DNA of 64,000 nt from Microbulbifer yueqingensis (GCF_900100355.1 NZ_FNFH01000006.1:124001-188000), one strand, 5' to 3'. Shown: positions 38,758 to 47,832, numbered from the stretch's first letter. Notes: a model not told the origin generated them from the letters alone. Made by a program: numbers and translations.

Positions 38758-39549
38758 TCAGTCTTTCAGTGTCACCAGGTCGTAGCCGGAGAGGGCGGGC
38801 ACGGAGTCATGCAGTTCGCGCTCGGTTTCATCAAGGGCGGCAACATCCTGGCAGAATTTTTCCGCGCGGGCCTCGAGCCCTTCCGCCCGCGCTTCCACGT
38901 CTTTCTCCACTTGCTCGGCAAGCTTCTCGGCGTTGCGCTCGATGCTGCGGCCACCGGTGAACACGGCCTTGAATGCATGCCAGACGATGCTACCGGCGGA
39001 GTCCATGGCGATCTCCTCGATACGTGGCTCAAGCTCTTCGCCGATGGTTTCCTCGATAAACTCGCCCACGCCATGCTCGCCAAAGACGAAGACATTGCCT
39101 TCCGCGTCGAAGCGCTGTTCCGCCCGTGCGCGGATCTCGGCTGAGGTCTGCTGCAGCTCATTGAAGTCGGGGTGGTCCTGTCCCGCCAGCGCGGCCAGGG
39201 TTACGGACACACCGGTAAGGGCGACATCGACCGCTTCCAGGGAAATCATGGTCAGCTCCCGGCTGGCTCCGTAGAGTTCCCGGTGGTAACGCTGGAGCAG
39301 CAGGGCCTGCTCTTCGCTGACGTTCACCGGCTGGTCTTCCACCAGCAGCTTGTCCGGTGCCCGGAAGATCAGGAGGGCCTCTTCGTCGCCCGGTTCGGCA
39401 AACGTCTGGAAGAAGTCAGGGCCTACCTGCACGTGGTAGTGCAGGTCAGCATTGCACTGTTCATCGCCCGAGATATTGAGGTTGACCTCACTGGCAGAGG
39501 CCTGCCCGGCAAGGGTGAGGGCGGCGAAAAAAGTCAGTGGTTTCAACAT
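38758..39549 (-). CDS. YggN-family (DUF2884) exported protein
   Basis: This 263-residue protein has a signal peptide (MLKPLTFFAALTLAGQASA). The DUF2884-like pattern is an early VNLNISGDEQCNADLHYHV, then LLVEDQPVNVSEEQALLLQRYH, and a long charged helical C-terminal part (RNAEKLAEQVEKDVEARAEG, LEARAEKFCQDVAALDETE). YggN-family proteins are periplasmic with no settled role. It is followed by a terminator and appears monocistronic. Confidence 0.75.
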   Translation of the reverse strand: MLKPLTFFAALTLAGQASASEVNLNISGDEQCNADLHYHVQVGPDFFQTFAEPGDEEALLIFRAPDKLLVEDQPVNVSEEQALLLQRYHRELYGASRELTMISLEAVDVALTGVSVTLAALAGQDHPDFNELQQTSAEIRARAEQRFDAEGNVFVFGEHGVGEFIEETIGEELEPRIEEIAMDSAGSIVWHAFKAVFTGGRSIERNAEKLAEQVEKDVEARAEGLEARAEKFCQDVAALDETERELHDSVPALSGYDLVTLKD

Positions 39550-39825
39550 AAAGGGTGCTCCCGAATTCAGTGCTTTTCGTTATGACGTGGCGAGCGACAG
39601 TTTTGGATGCAGTGGTGATAAAGATGTAGCAATCACCCGTGGTCCGATGGTGACTAAGCTGACATTCATCCTGTAAATGCATTCCCGTCCCTGGGTCGCG
39701 CTGGCGGATGGCAATTGTGGCGTGTATCCACTCGTCTTGTAACGGTGATCTGTCGCATGAGCGCCACGGCCTGCCGCGGGCGGGATAGAATGGGGCATCC
39801 CTGAAGATAAAGACGATAACGGGAG

Positions 39826-41439
39826 ATGGCTGTGAATGGATGCAGGCTATTTCGCCCGGTCCGGGCCGGATTGGGGTTATTGCTGGTGCTCCTTGCGGGT
39901 TGCTCCGCGGACAGGGGGCATGGCTCTGCCGAGCGGGCGCAGGCGAGTGCCGAAACCGTGGTTGCCCGCATTGGAGACCGGCCGATAACCATGGCAGAGG
40001 TGGATCACGGTATCCGCCTTGAGCGGCACGACCTGGCAGAGGCCGAATTCCGGCTGCGCTCGGGGCAGCTGCGCAAGTTGATCGACAGCAATAACGCCAG
40101 CGGTGCAGCGGACGGGGTTGAGTGGCTACTCGAGCCGCCCGCGCCACCGCGGATGGAGATTCCCGTGCAGGGCAGGGACCTGCGGGGGAACCCGGAGGCC
40201 CCGGTCACCCTGGCGATCTTCTGCTCTTACCAGTCACCGCACTGCGCGCAGCTCAACCCCATACTCCTGCGCCTGTTAGAGAACTATGCCGGCTGGCTGC
40301 GTCTCGCGCCCTTCGACCTGCCGCTGCGCTACCATCGCCAGGGCCCGGCGGCGACGGCTGCGGCCTTTTGTGCCCGCTTGCAGGGAGCCGGCTGGCGCTA
40401 TGCGGACGGGCTCTACGCCCTTGGCGACCGGCTGGTGGAAGACGGCTTTGTACGTCTCGCCGCGATGCAGGATCTCGACAGGGAAGCTTTCAAGGCTTGC
40501 CTGCGGGATCACGCCTCCGCTCCGGGCCTCCCGGCGGACCGGGCCCTGGCATCGGAGCTGGGCCTGCGCAGTGTCCCGGTGGTGTTTATCAACGGCCTCT
40601 ATACCAAGGGGCCACGGCCCTACGAATACTATGCCCTCTGGATCGACCGCGAGATGGAACGCCTGGGCCTGGATCCGGCGCGGACCCATCCGGAAGCGGC
40701 CCGCTTTGCGCCTGGCGGCGCCCTGCCTCCCGAGACTACGCTGCCGCTGGTCCTGAGCGGCACCAGTGTCTCCACTAAAGCGCAGGAATCCATCGCCCTG
40801 ATCTCGGCGAAAGGCGCCGGTGCCGGCAGCTTCTATAGTGGCGATATGCTGCTCGACGGCGTGCGCCTGGGAGCTATCCGGAAAAGTCATGTCCTGCTGG
40901 ACAATCGCGGCCGGCTGGAGCGCCTTTCCCTGCGCGGGCAAGAGGCGGAGGGGGTGCGCGTACCCCTCACTTCCCCGGCTCCCAGGGATGAGGAAACAAT
41001 GCGGCGCATCGAGCAGCCGCAAGGTGAGCAGCGGAAGCTGGTGGAGCCCACAGCCGTGCTTCCCCTGGGTCGGGAGTGGCTGGAGGAGCAGTTGCGCAAC
41101 CGGGAGGAGCTGGAAAAGCGATTCGTCGCCGCGGAGCACCAGGTGGATGGGCACAACCTGCTCAAGCTGGAGGGGATCGAGGACAGCGAGTTCTTCGCCG
41201 CCCTGGGGCTCGAGGAAGGCGATGTGGTGGTGCGGGTCAATGACACTTGGGTGCATAGCGAGCAGAACCAGCTGTGGGATGCGCTCACGAGCGGGCAGGT
41301 GGTGGATGTCACCTTCATGCGCAACGGGCTGCCCCAGCGCTATCAGTATGTGGTTGAGGAAAAAGGTTACTTCGAGTCGCCGGAGGATGGCTCGGGCGAT
41401 AATCGGCGGGAGGACGATGACGGCAGCGGGGACGAGTAA
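39826..41439 (+). CDS. Lipoprotein fusing DsbA-like thioredoxin fold to GspC-like HR/PDZ domains
   Basis: This 537-residue lipoprotein has lipobox LLAGC near residue 26. A short SurA-like stretch (VARIGDRPITMAEVDHGIRL) leads to a Thioredoxin_4/DsbA-like domain (about 115-275). Its active site reads FCSYQSPHC: where DsbA-like proteins have QCPYC this has QSPHC, so S137 replaces the first cysteine and C140 remains, with an additional C133. The cis-Pro loop is SVPVVFING. A segment ALISAKGAGAGSFYSGDMLL then LDNRGRLERLSL (about 320-375) resembles the GspC homology region, and the last part (FAALGLEEGDVVVRVNDTWV) is a PDZ domain like that of GspC. The tail is very acidic. No other type II secretion gene is near. 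The role is unknown; monothiol chaperone or secretion-accessory work is conjecture. Confidence 0.65.
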   Translation: MAVNGCRLFRPVRAGLGLLLVLLAGCSADRGHGSAERAQASAETVVARIGDRPITMAEVDHGIRLERHDLAEAEFRLRSGQLRKLIDSNNASGAADGVEWLLEPPAPPRMEIPVQGRDLRGNPEAPVTLAIFCSYQSPHCAQLNPILLRLLENYAGWLRLAPFDLPLRYHRQGPAATAAAFCARLQGAGWRYADGLYALGDRLVEDGFVRLAAMQDLDREAFKACLRDHASAPGLPADRALASELGLRSVPVVFINGLYTKGPRPYEYYALWIDREMERLGLDPARTHPEAARFAPGGALPPETTLPLVLSGTSVSTKAQESIALISAKGAGAGSFYSGDMLLDGVRLGAIRKSHVLLDNRGRLERLSLRGQEAEGVRVPLTSPAPRDEETMRRIEQPQGEQRKLVEPTAVLPLGREWLEEQLRNREELEKRFVAAEHQVDGHNLLKLEGIEDSEFFAALGLEEGDVVVRVNDTWVHSEQNQLWDALTSGQVVDVTFMRNGLPQRYQYVVEEKGYFESPEDGSGDNRREDDDGSGDE

Positions 41440-41474
41440 CAGGCTCGCGCCTGGGGAGCGACAATAAAAGATAA

Positions 41475-41494
41475 GCCCCGCCCGGCGGCGGGGC
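41475..41494 (-). terminator. Intrinsic terminator of the SGNH hydrolase gene
   Basis: GCCCCGCC / GGCGGGGC with a four-base loop is followed on the minus strand by TTATCTTTTATT. It lies 17 bp after the stop and may also serve the converging lipoprotein gene. Confidence 0.85.
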
Positions 41495-41511
41495 CCGCTC
41501 ACCGATAAACC

Positions 41512-42441
41512 TTATTTGTCCGGGTTACCACCCCACATCAGCCCGGCAATCTTGTTCTGGCCCTGGCGGCTCGGATGGAAGCAATCGCCGCCGTCGATAT
41601 CGTCTTTGCCGAAGCGGAAGGTGCCCACGTTCTGCTGCTCCTCGCCATCGTACTCCGCCACCACTTCTACACCGTTGATGCCGTTGTACGCGGCGGCCTC
41701 CTGCTGTAGCACCTCGTTATAGAGCCGCTGCGCGGCAGAAACTCCCGCGAGGCGGGTGGCGAAGCTCTCACCGTTCAGGGTGCCATCGTTGGTGGCGATG
41801 CGGCAGATACCGAAGGTCGACCAGGCGCTCTCGCAGTTAACCCGCCAGTTCCTGGTCTGCTTCGCCACTCCGGCATCATACAGGTCCTGGACGCGGGGGA
41901 CTGAGCCCAGCAACACGGTGGAGCCTGCGGGCAGGCCATTCACCAGCTTGTCCAGGCCGGCCTGGACTGCCGAGCGCCACTGGCCTTCCGAGTAAAGCGG
42001 GTCGCTGCAATTGGCCGGGTCGACACAGTCGCGGTTGCAGATATCGTTGCCTCCCAGTACCACTTCCACATGGTCAGCCACAACCGTCTGCGAGAGGATG
42101 CGGTCGGCCTGGATGCTGAAGCTGTCACCGCCGCCACGCATTTCCGCCCCCGAGCGAGCCGCATTCTTGTTCGCGGCGATATTCGGGTCGAGGAGTTTGT
42201 AGCGGTCGTGCACGCTGTAGACGTCGGAATCGTAGCCGTCGAACCAGCTGTGCTCCGGCTGGTCGCCACCCAGGAGGCAGAAGAAGCCGCCGGTAAAGAA
42301 TGTGTTGCCGGTACAGTCAGCGGCAAAGCCCATGGTGATACTGTCCCCGGCGGCCACGGCCTTGGCGGGGGTCGCCATTGCCTGGCCACTGGCCAACAGC
42401 GTTGATAGTGCAATCAATGCGAAGAGTCTGACTCCGTGCAT
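41512..42441 (-). CDS. Exported SGNH/GDSL hydrolase
   Basis: This 309-residue secreted esterase-type protein has a signal peptide (to about AMA). Block I is AAGDSITMG with nucleophile S34, block III is VLGGNDIC, and block V is GGDCFHPSRQGQNK with the D-x2-H pair. Several cysteines suggest disulfides. It likely acts on an extracellular or periplasmic ester such as a lipid or acetylated polysaccharide; the substrate is unknown. The ATG follows a GGAGAAA site. Confidence 0.9.
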   Translation of the reverse strand: MHGVRLFALIALSTLLASGQAMATPAKAVAAGDSITMGFAADCTGNTFFTGGFFCLLGGDQPEHSWFDGYDSDVYSVHDRYKLLDPNIAANKNAARSGAEMRGGGDSFSIQADRILSQTVVADHVEVVLGGNDICNRDCVDPANCSDPLYSEGQWRSAVQAGLDKLVNGLPAGSTVLLGSVPRVQDLYDAGVAKQTRNWRVNCESAWSTFGICRIATNDGTLNGESFATRLAGVSAAQRLYNEVLQQEAAAYNGINGVEVVAEYDGEEQQNVGTFRFGKDDIDGGDCFHPSRQGQNKIAGLMWGGNPDK

Positions 42442-42756
42442 GGTTTTTCTCCGTTCACGCTGAAATTAGTTGTTCGTTATTTTCCGGTGAGCACGGAGAT
42501 ACTAGGTGGCCGGCGAGCCACTGGTTGGCAGGATTGCGCCGACCAGTTGGTCTGTCAGCGGCTTTGGGATCTTCTTCGCATTCGTGTCGTCAGTCGCTAC
42601 GCACGCCGGTGAGCCAGAAGTGGTGCAGACTTACCAGTTCCCGGATCGATGCCGGTTGTCGTGGAAGTTGGGCCAGGCTCGACTGAGGCCGCAACGGGAA
42701 AAGAAGAATTGAAAAGGTGGAATTACGGAGGAATTCTGTTGCGAAGCAGGGCTTCA
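42442..42756. other. Gene-free stretch upstream of the SGNH hydrolase
   Basis: These 315 bp hold the hydrolase promoter side. An open frame at 42506-42712 has no ribosome site, signal or recognisable composition, so I see no supported gene. Confidence 0.5.
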
Positions 42757-43578
42757 CTAGCCGCGAATAAACTGTGACTTCTTCACCCAGTGGCTGCCGC
42801 GGTAACGGCGGGTGGGTGTCGACGTTTTCCTGGCCCAGAAGTAATCGCGGTTGAACTGGAACTCCACCTCGTAGCCCTCGGCCAGCGCGGCCAGCGGCAT
42901 CGCCTGCCAGGTGGTCTGGCGGCGCTTGCTGGTTGCCTCGAGCAGGTACTCTCGGTTGTTGACGATGGCCACCACCCAGGCATGTCCCTGGCCCTTGTGG
43001 GTACCCATGGCCACCCGCGCGTCGACGCCCAGGTTGATGAGCCAGTCGGCCAGCAGAATGGCGTGATCCTCGCAGTCGCCGCGGGCCTGGTAGTAGGCCT
43101 GGCGCGACGTCTGCCAGATGTCGGAGAGTCCCGCATACTGCAGGTGGTCGTACTGGTACTGCTTGCGGGTGGCGAGGCTGTACAGGGGCACCCAGAGCTC
43201 CTCGGTCTCGAATGGCTGGAAGCCCACCAGGTAGCTGTTGGCGAAGTGGTGCTTGCTGTCCAGGCCGCGCGCCGAGGCGGTGACGTCGGCGATGCCCTGC
43301 CAGTTCCAGATGGAGACGTAGGCGCTTTCCGCTTCACTGCGCCGCCCTACCATCCTCTGTACCAGTTCCTCGGTAATGGGCCGGCTGCTGCCACTCACGC
43401 GTACCAGGCCCCGCTGGGAGTCCTGTTGGTCTTTGTCTGTAGGGCTATCCAGCGGCAGGATCCGGCGGGCTTCCTCCGGTGTGAAGTGTTCATTACCGGC
43501 CTGCCGTTCGGCCTCCAGCAACAGCTCCGGCAGGATGAGGATTCCCGCCAGCAAAAAGATGGGCCACAGACTGCGCAT
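42757..43578 (-). CDS. Membrane-anchored transglutaminase-like protein
   Basis: This 273-residue protein has an N-terminal membrane anchor (MRSLWPIFLLAGILILPELLL). A transglutaminase-like core has C169 in ARGDCEDHAILLADWL and the His in GQGHAWVVAIV, with a likely Asp/Glu in NNREYLLEAT. Proteins of this type are cysteine protease or amidase relatives facing the periplasm. It starts 3 bp after the stop of the DUF350 gene, so the pair is one operon. The substrate is unknown. Confidence 0.82.
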   Translation of the reverse strand: MRSLWPIFLLAGILILPELLLEAERQAGNEHFTPEEARRILPLDSPTDKDQQDSQRGLVRVSGSSRPITEELVQRMVGRRSEAESAYVSIWNWQGIADVTASARGLDSKHHFANSYLVGFQPFETEELWVPLYSLATRKQYQYDHLQYAGLSDIWQTSRQAYYQARGDCEDHAILLADWLINLGVDARVAMGTHKGQGHAWVVAIVNNREYLLEATSKRRQTTWQAMPLAALAEGYEVEFQFNRDYFWARKTSTPTRRYRGSHWVKKSQFIRG

Positions 43579-43580
43579 GA

Positions 43581-43811
43581 TCAGCCCTTGAGGCCGAAGG
43601 AAATAATCAGGGCTACAAAAATGAGAATGGTAGAGGCAAAGATAGCCACCGCAATATTTCCCTGTTTCAGCTCTCCCTCGATATCCACATGTTTAAGCAG
43701 TTTCTTGTCGATGGCGATTAAAGCAAATATGCCGATAAATAGTGCCAGCAGGGTGTAGAGCAGGTTGACGCCGAGGTTGAACAGGGTGGCGGTGAGAAAT
43801 TCGAGTTCCAT
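43581..43811 (-). CDS. DUF350-domain membrane protein
   Basis: This 76-residue protein has two membrane segments (LGVNLLYTLLALFIGIFALI and NIAVAIFASTILIFVALIIS) separated by a charged loop with KHVDIEGELKQGN, the DUF350 pattern. DUF350 proteins are often encoded beside transglutaminase-like, spermidine-synthase-like or potassium-channel genes; their function is unsettled. The stop lies 2 bp before the start of the transglutaminase-like gene. Confidence 0.8.
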   Translation of the reverse strand: MELEFLTATLFNLGVNLLYTLLALFIGIFALIAIDKKLLKHVDIEGELKQGNIAVAIFASTILIFVALIISFGLKG

Positions 43812-43977
43812 CTGGTAAGTGAGATCCGTTGATTATCTGAGGGCCGATTAAATCATAAAGGATTTGCGGATTCATCTGCGCCAGAGGTGGCGACGACTTC
43901 AGGTGTAGGGTGTAGAAAAAAGCGGCGGGGTCGCGTTGCGGGAATAAATATCATGGGAGTCAGCCATTGCACGGCAT

Positions 43978-44002
43978 AAAAAAAAGGGGGCCAGAGGCCC
44001 CC
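43978..44002 (-). terminator. Intrinsic terminator of the subtilase gene
   Basis: GGGGGCC / GGCCCCC with a three-base loop is followed on the minus strand by a run of eight Ts. It lies 28 bp after the protease stop. Confidence 0.93.
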
Positions 44003-44030
44003 TTTCTTTTGGTACTGCTAACTCAACGGT

Positions 44031-45605
44031 TTAACGGTTCTTCGGACCACCGCCCTTGCCGCCACCGCCGTTACCGCCGCCACCGGTGCCGCCACCGGAG
44101 CCGGGGTTGCTGCCGGTACAGGCATTGGCTGCCAGGTAGTCGAAGGCTGCCTTGGCCTGTACCAGGCCGTAACCGTAGGCGTCATCACGTCCGGCCACGC
44201 CCAGGTCTTCCGCCGTGGCATTCATGGCCGCGCGGATCTCACCCGGTGCACAGTTCGGGTAGTGGCTCCACACCAGGCCCGCTACGCCGGCGACGTGTGG
44301 GGTGGCCATGGAGGTGCCGTTGAAGTAGGCGTAGTCGCCCGCCTCGACTGCCACGGTGGCAGCCGCGCCCAGCTGGTTCATCAGCGCCGCGCCGTCGCTA
44401 TCGGAGATACCTACAGACGGGATATTGGTCGCTACGCCACCCAGGGTGCCGTACAGCATGCCGGGCTCATTGTTATAAATGATGGCGCCCACGCCGCCGC
44501 CGGCCTCACAGTTGAGGACCTTGTCGGCAAAGCTGATGCTGCCGCGGGAAATCAGGCAGATTTCACCGGCCGCCTCGGTACAGGCGTAATCACCGATGCC
44601 GCAGTCCACCAGCGATCCGCTGGCGCTGCCCATGGCGCTGTCTTCCATTCCGGCGGAGGCTACGTCGCTGCCGCCCACGGTGACCGAACTGACCACAGCG
44701 CTGCCCACAGGTACTGAGGAGAGCACGTTGACGCCTGGGCCTGCCAGTTCAACCTGGTTGGTCTGCTGGGAGAAATCCGCAATCACCTTGTTGCTGTCGA
44801 TCGCAGCAATGGACATGACCGAGTCGTAAGACGCCGGGTAGGAGTGACGCGTGTTGCCATCGTTACCGGCGGCAGCGATGGAGAGCACACCGCGGTTGGC
44901 GTAAAGATCGGCGAAGGCCGCGTCTTCGGTGCGTGACTTCAGAGAACCGCCGAGGCTCATGTTGATGACGTTGGCGCCGTTGTCGGCACAGGTATCGGCC
45001 GCGGCGACCAGTGAGGAGGAGTAGCCCCAACCCTCCGCAGTGAACACCTTGACGATGTGCAACTTGACGTTGCCATTCGGCATCACGCCGACCACGCCGG
45101 TGCTGTTGTTGATGGCGGCAATGGTGCCAGCCACGTGGGTGCCGTGGCCGTTCTGGTCTTCGTACCAGTTGCCGGTGCCGGAATCGTTCGTGCCGGTCAC
45201 CATATTGCCGGACAGGTCCTCGTGGCTGATGTCATAGCCGGAGTCGATGATACAGACGGTGCTGTTGCCGGCGACGGTGTCACTGACCTGGTCGGCCTGG
45301 ACCATGGGAATACCAAAGGGTACTTCCTGGGCCAGGAGCCAGCGCTTGGCGTCCTTCTCGACGTATTCCACATTCGGATTGTTCCGCATGGCATTCAGTG
45401 CCTTGTCGGAGAGCATCGCCGCCACGGCGTTGCGCTTCTCCAGGGCGAGGGCGGTGCGACCACCGGCCTTGTTGAGCTGTGCCTTGACTTCGGCACTCTT
45501 GCCCGCCTTGAACTTGATGATATAGCGGTCTTCGGCGGCACTCGCATGTGCGGCAACGCTTGTGGCGATGGCACTGGCGAGCAGTGTGGGTAGGATCTTC
45601 TTCAT
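44031..45605 (-). CDS. Secreted S8 subtilisin-like serine protease with PA insert
   Basis: This 524-residue preproprotein has a signal peptide (MKKILPTLLASAIATSVAAHASA) and an inhibitor I9-type propeptide (DRYIIKFKAGKSAEVKAQLN to about 92). The S8 catalytic domain has D121 (CIIDSGYD), H154 (NGHGTHVAG) and S432 (GTSMATPHVAG). A protease-associated domain is inserted at about 320-420 (EICLISRGSISFADKVLNCE, GAIIYNNEPG). The end is Gly-rich and flexible. The ATG at 45605 has GGAG eight bases upstream; the frame runs on to 45704 but the extra 33 residues are not a signal. It is an extracellular protease for nutrient scavenging (inference). Confidence 0.95.
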   Translation of the reverse strand: MKKILPTLLASAIATSVAAHASAAEDRYIIKFKAGKSAEVKAQLNKAGGRTALALEKRNAVAAMLSDKALNAMRNNPNVEYVEKDAKRWLLAQEVPFGIPMVQADQVSDTVAGNSTVCIIDSGYDISHEDLSGNMVTGTNDSGTGNWYEDQNGHGTHVAGTIAAINNSTGVVGVMPNGNVKLHIVKVFTAEGWGYSSSLVAAADTCADNGANVINMSLGGSLKSRTEDAAFADLYANRGVLSIAAAGNDGNTRHSYPASYDSVMSIAAIDSNKVIADFSQQTNQVELAGPGVNVLSSVPVGSAVVSSVTVGGSDVASAGMEDSAMGSASGSLVDCGIGDYACTEAAGEICLISRGSISFADKVLNCEAGGGVGAIIYNNEPGMLYGTLGGVATNIPSVGISDSDGAALMNQLGAAATVAVEAGDYAYFNGTSMATPHVAGVAGLVWSHYPNCAPGEIRAAMNATAEDLGVAGRDDAYGYGLVQAKAAFDYLAANACTGSNPGSGGGTGGGGNGGGGKGGGPKNR

Positions 45606-46322
45606 GAATCGAGCTCCGGATGGGCTGCTGTATTTCTTATCGTGGATTGCACCACCTTGGTGCCATTGCCGCTGTACTGCCTCGCTCATGTCCGGCCGGC
45701 ACATCCCTGGTGGAGAAGGAGAAAATTAGCAGCTCATTCACCCGCGGCAATCGAATTATTTTGCTTATGTGAAACCCATTGCAAAACCTGAAATTGGCGC
45801 CTGTTTTCTCATAATTTTATTGGGGGATCAGTGCCGTGGTCCGTCTAGGTCAGAGCAGCCCAACGCCATAATTAGTACAGACGTACGCGTCGCCCTGGTG
45901 GTGTTGTCAGCTTAATTTTATAAGTACCAACTGGCGCTCAAGTCGCGAATGTCAGCCTGTTCATATTTGTCCGGTGCTCCGATACGGCTTTTGTAGATTG
46001 GATCCCGATCGCGCCTCAAAAGTGCGCACAAAAAAAGCCCCTCCGGACGGCTTACCGGGTCGGGATAGTTTTGCTGGTTGCCTGCTGCAGATGCAGTGGT
46101 CGCCGTTCATATCCAGCTTACCTCGGCAGGAAGTCCTTTCTGCACCTCCTTTAATAGCGACTCGCTAACCTGCTTAGTATGCATTGGGGCACAGGCTTTT
46201 ATCGGCTGCTGTTCCGTGGTGCCGCCACTATTAATGGGGTACGTCCCAAATTTAGTTACAAAATGGCGGCTGGTGCCGGCAAACGGCCCCGGGCGCTGGG
46301 GCCGTTGCAGCTCGAGGAGGGG
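45606..46322. other. 717-bp gene-free AT-richer stretch
   Basis: It contains the protease promoter side. A GC-rich hairpin at 46282-46306 (AACGGCCCC / GGGGCCGTT) lies just past the globin stop and lacks a T tract. TAATGGGGTACGTCCCAAAT at 46233 looks like another RAYT-type repeat fragment. I found no gene with a signal, motif or ribosome site. Confidence 0.55.
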
Positions 46323-46721
46323 TCAGTAGGCGTTGCGGATCATCTCGATACCCGGCTGGATGGCACGGCGCCAGGCGCCGTCGATTGCCGGGGAAAACTC
46401 TGCATCGTGGCGCGCCACGGTATCCATTAGCGCATCCAGCCACACGGAGTAGAGCTCGGGGCGCACGTTGTAGCCGCTGCGGGAGTGGCTTTGGCCCAGT
46501 GCGCGCAGCTTGCTGTCGGGCATGCCGCGGGCCACCAGGATCAGCTGCATGATGCCGTTACGTAGCAGGTGGCGCTGCTGCTTCATGTCGGTATCGCGAA
46601 ACATGTCGCGCACGTCGGTCGACGTGCCCATGAAACGGTCGTAGAAATCGACAAAGAACTGCGGGTTGTTGCAGCAACGTCCATAGCTCTGGAAAACAAT
46701 ATCGCTGTCGGGGGTTTCCAT
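46323..46721 (-). CDS. Single-domain globin
   Basis: This 132-residue cytosolic heme protein has a globin pattern: IVFQSYGRCCNNPQFFVDFY (A-B helices), FMGTSTDVRDMFRDTDMKQQ (C-E), then the candidate proximal H79 in LRALGQSHSRSGYNV, and C-terminal helices EFSPAIDGAWRRAIQPGIEM. It likely binds O2 or NO. The family assignment rests on pattern, since no exact subtype is clear. It is monocistronic. Confidence 0.75.
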   Translation of the reverse strand: METPDSDIVFQSYGRCCNNPQFFVDFYDRFMGTSTDVRDMFRDTDMKQQRHLLRNGIMQLILVARGMPDSKLRALGQSHSRSGYNVRPELYSVWLDALMDTVARHDAEFSPAIDGAWRRAIQPGIEMIRNAY

Positions 46722-46864
46722 CCTGTAATTCCTTCCTGGCCGGTGGCGGGATTGATAACTGCTCTTGCCAGCCGCGGTGCCCGCGGGGCGGCGCGATTCT
46801 ATACGTCGCGAGCGCTTTCGGAAACCGGTTGCCGGTCGGATGGGAGGGGGATGGCCGGCGGGCC

Positions 46865-47062
46865 CTAGCTGGCGCTGTCCTCGTGCCGCAGGCTTACCGC
46901 CGCGGTGCCGTCGGCCTGTAACTCAACCGATACAGTGATGGGGCGACAGCAGACCTGGCAGTCCTCGATATAGGCCTGGTCGCCCGCAGACAGGTCCACC
47001 AGCAACGTTATCGGTTCGCCGCAGTAGGGGCAGTTTTCCGTATATTCCTGCAGTGGTTCCAT
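46865..47062 (-). CDS. CPXCG-motif cysteine-rich protein
   Basis: This 65-residue protein has two zinc-ribbon-like pairs, CPYCGE and CQVCCRP, followed by ITVSVELQADGTAAVSLR. It matches the small CPXCG family common in gammaproteobacteria. Its start shares one base with the stop of the upstream alpha/beta hydrolase (TGATG-type overlap), so the genes are translationally coupled. Function is unknown. Confidence 0.88.
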   Translation of the reverse strand: MEPLQEYTENCPYCGEPITLLVDLSAGDQAYIEDCQVCCRPITVSVELQADGTAAVSLRHEDSAS

Positions 47063-47832
47063 CAGCGCCCTCCCGGCAGGTAGCGGGATACCCAGGCCAC
47101 GAGGGTTTCCGCCACATAGTCGGCATCCTCACGGCGGGTCAGCAGGTGGTCGGCGTCGTCGAGGCTGATAAAGCTCTTGGGGTGCCTGGCGCGGCTGTAG
47201 ATTGCCGCCGCCTCATCGATGTGAACAGTCCTGTCCGCCGGTGAGTGGTAGATCAATAGCGGCCGGCCGAGCTCGCGGATATAGTCGCCATCGTGGCTCT
47301 CAAGGTCCTCTACCAGCTGCCGCTTGATGGTGAACGGTCGCCCGGCCAGGTCGACTTCGGCCTCGCCCCGGGACTCGATGGTGTCCAGGGCGCAGGCGAA
47401 CTGCTTGATCACGTGGTCGGGGTCCGCGGGAGCGGCGATGGTGACAACGGCCCGGGCCTCCTCGATCCGCGACGCCGCAGCCAGCACCGCGGCGCCACCC
47501 AGGCTGTGGCCGATCAGCAGGTCTACCGGGTGATGCTCCCGGTGCAGGAAGTCCGCCGCGCTCAGGAGGTCGCGGATATTGGAGCTGAAGTTGGTATCGG
47601 CGAAATTGCCCTCACTGTCGCCGAGCCCGGTAAAATCGAACCGCAGCACCGCGCAGCCGAGGTCCGCCAGCCGGCGGGCGATGCGGGCGGCAGCCAGTAC
47701 ATCCTTGCCGCAGGTGAAGCAATGCGCGAACAGCGCCCAGGCCCGCGGCTCGCCCTCATCCGGTAGTTCCATGATCCCCGACAGGGTGGCTTCGCTGCCC
47801 CCCCTGAAGGTCACTTGCTGTCGCTTGGCCAT
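47062..47832 (-). CDS. Alpha/beta hydrolase (OsmC-partner-type)
   Basis: This 256-residue cytosolic hydrolase has an early cap-free alpha/beta fold (WALFAHCFTCGKDVLAAARI), the nucleophile elbow GHSLGG with S110, an acid near HSPADRTV and a His in LDDADHLL. The same text at the N-terminus (FAHCFTCGKD, FDFTGLGDSEG) is found in hydrolases fused or paired with OsmC-type proteins. No OsmC gene is present here. It is coupled to the CPXCG gene. Confidence 0.85.
   Translation of the reverse strand: MAKRQQVTFRGGSEATLSGIMELPDEGEPRAWALFAHCFTCGKDVLAAARIARRLADLGCAVLRFDFTGLGDSEGNFADTNFSSNIRDLLSAADFLHREHHPVDLLIGHSLGGAAVLAAASRIEEARAVVTIAAPADPDHVIKQFACALDTIESRGEAEVDLAGRPFTIKRQLVEDLESHDGDYIRELGRPLLIYHSPADRTVHIDEAAAIYSRARHPKSFISLDDADHLLTRREDADYVAETLVAWVSRYLPGGR

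Noticed and set aside
42506-42712. 68-codon plus-strand frame upstream of the SGNH hydrolase
   Set aside because: It has no ribosome site, no signal and no family resemblance, and lies in a promoter region.
46029-46051. Terminator for the globin gene at an AAAAAAGCCCC stretch
   Set aside because: The stem is only four bases with a long loop and it lies about 270 bp past the gene.
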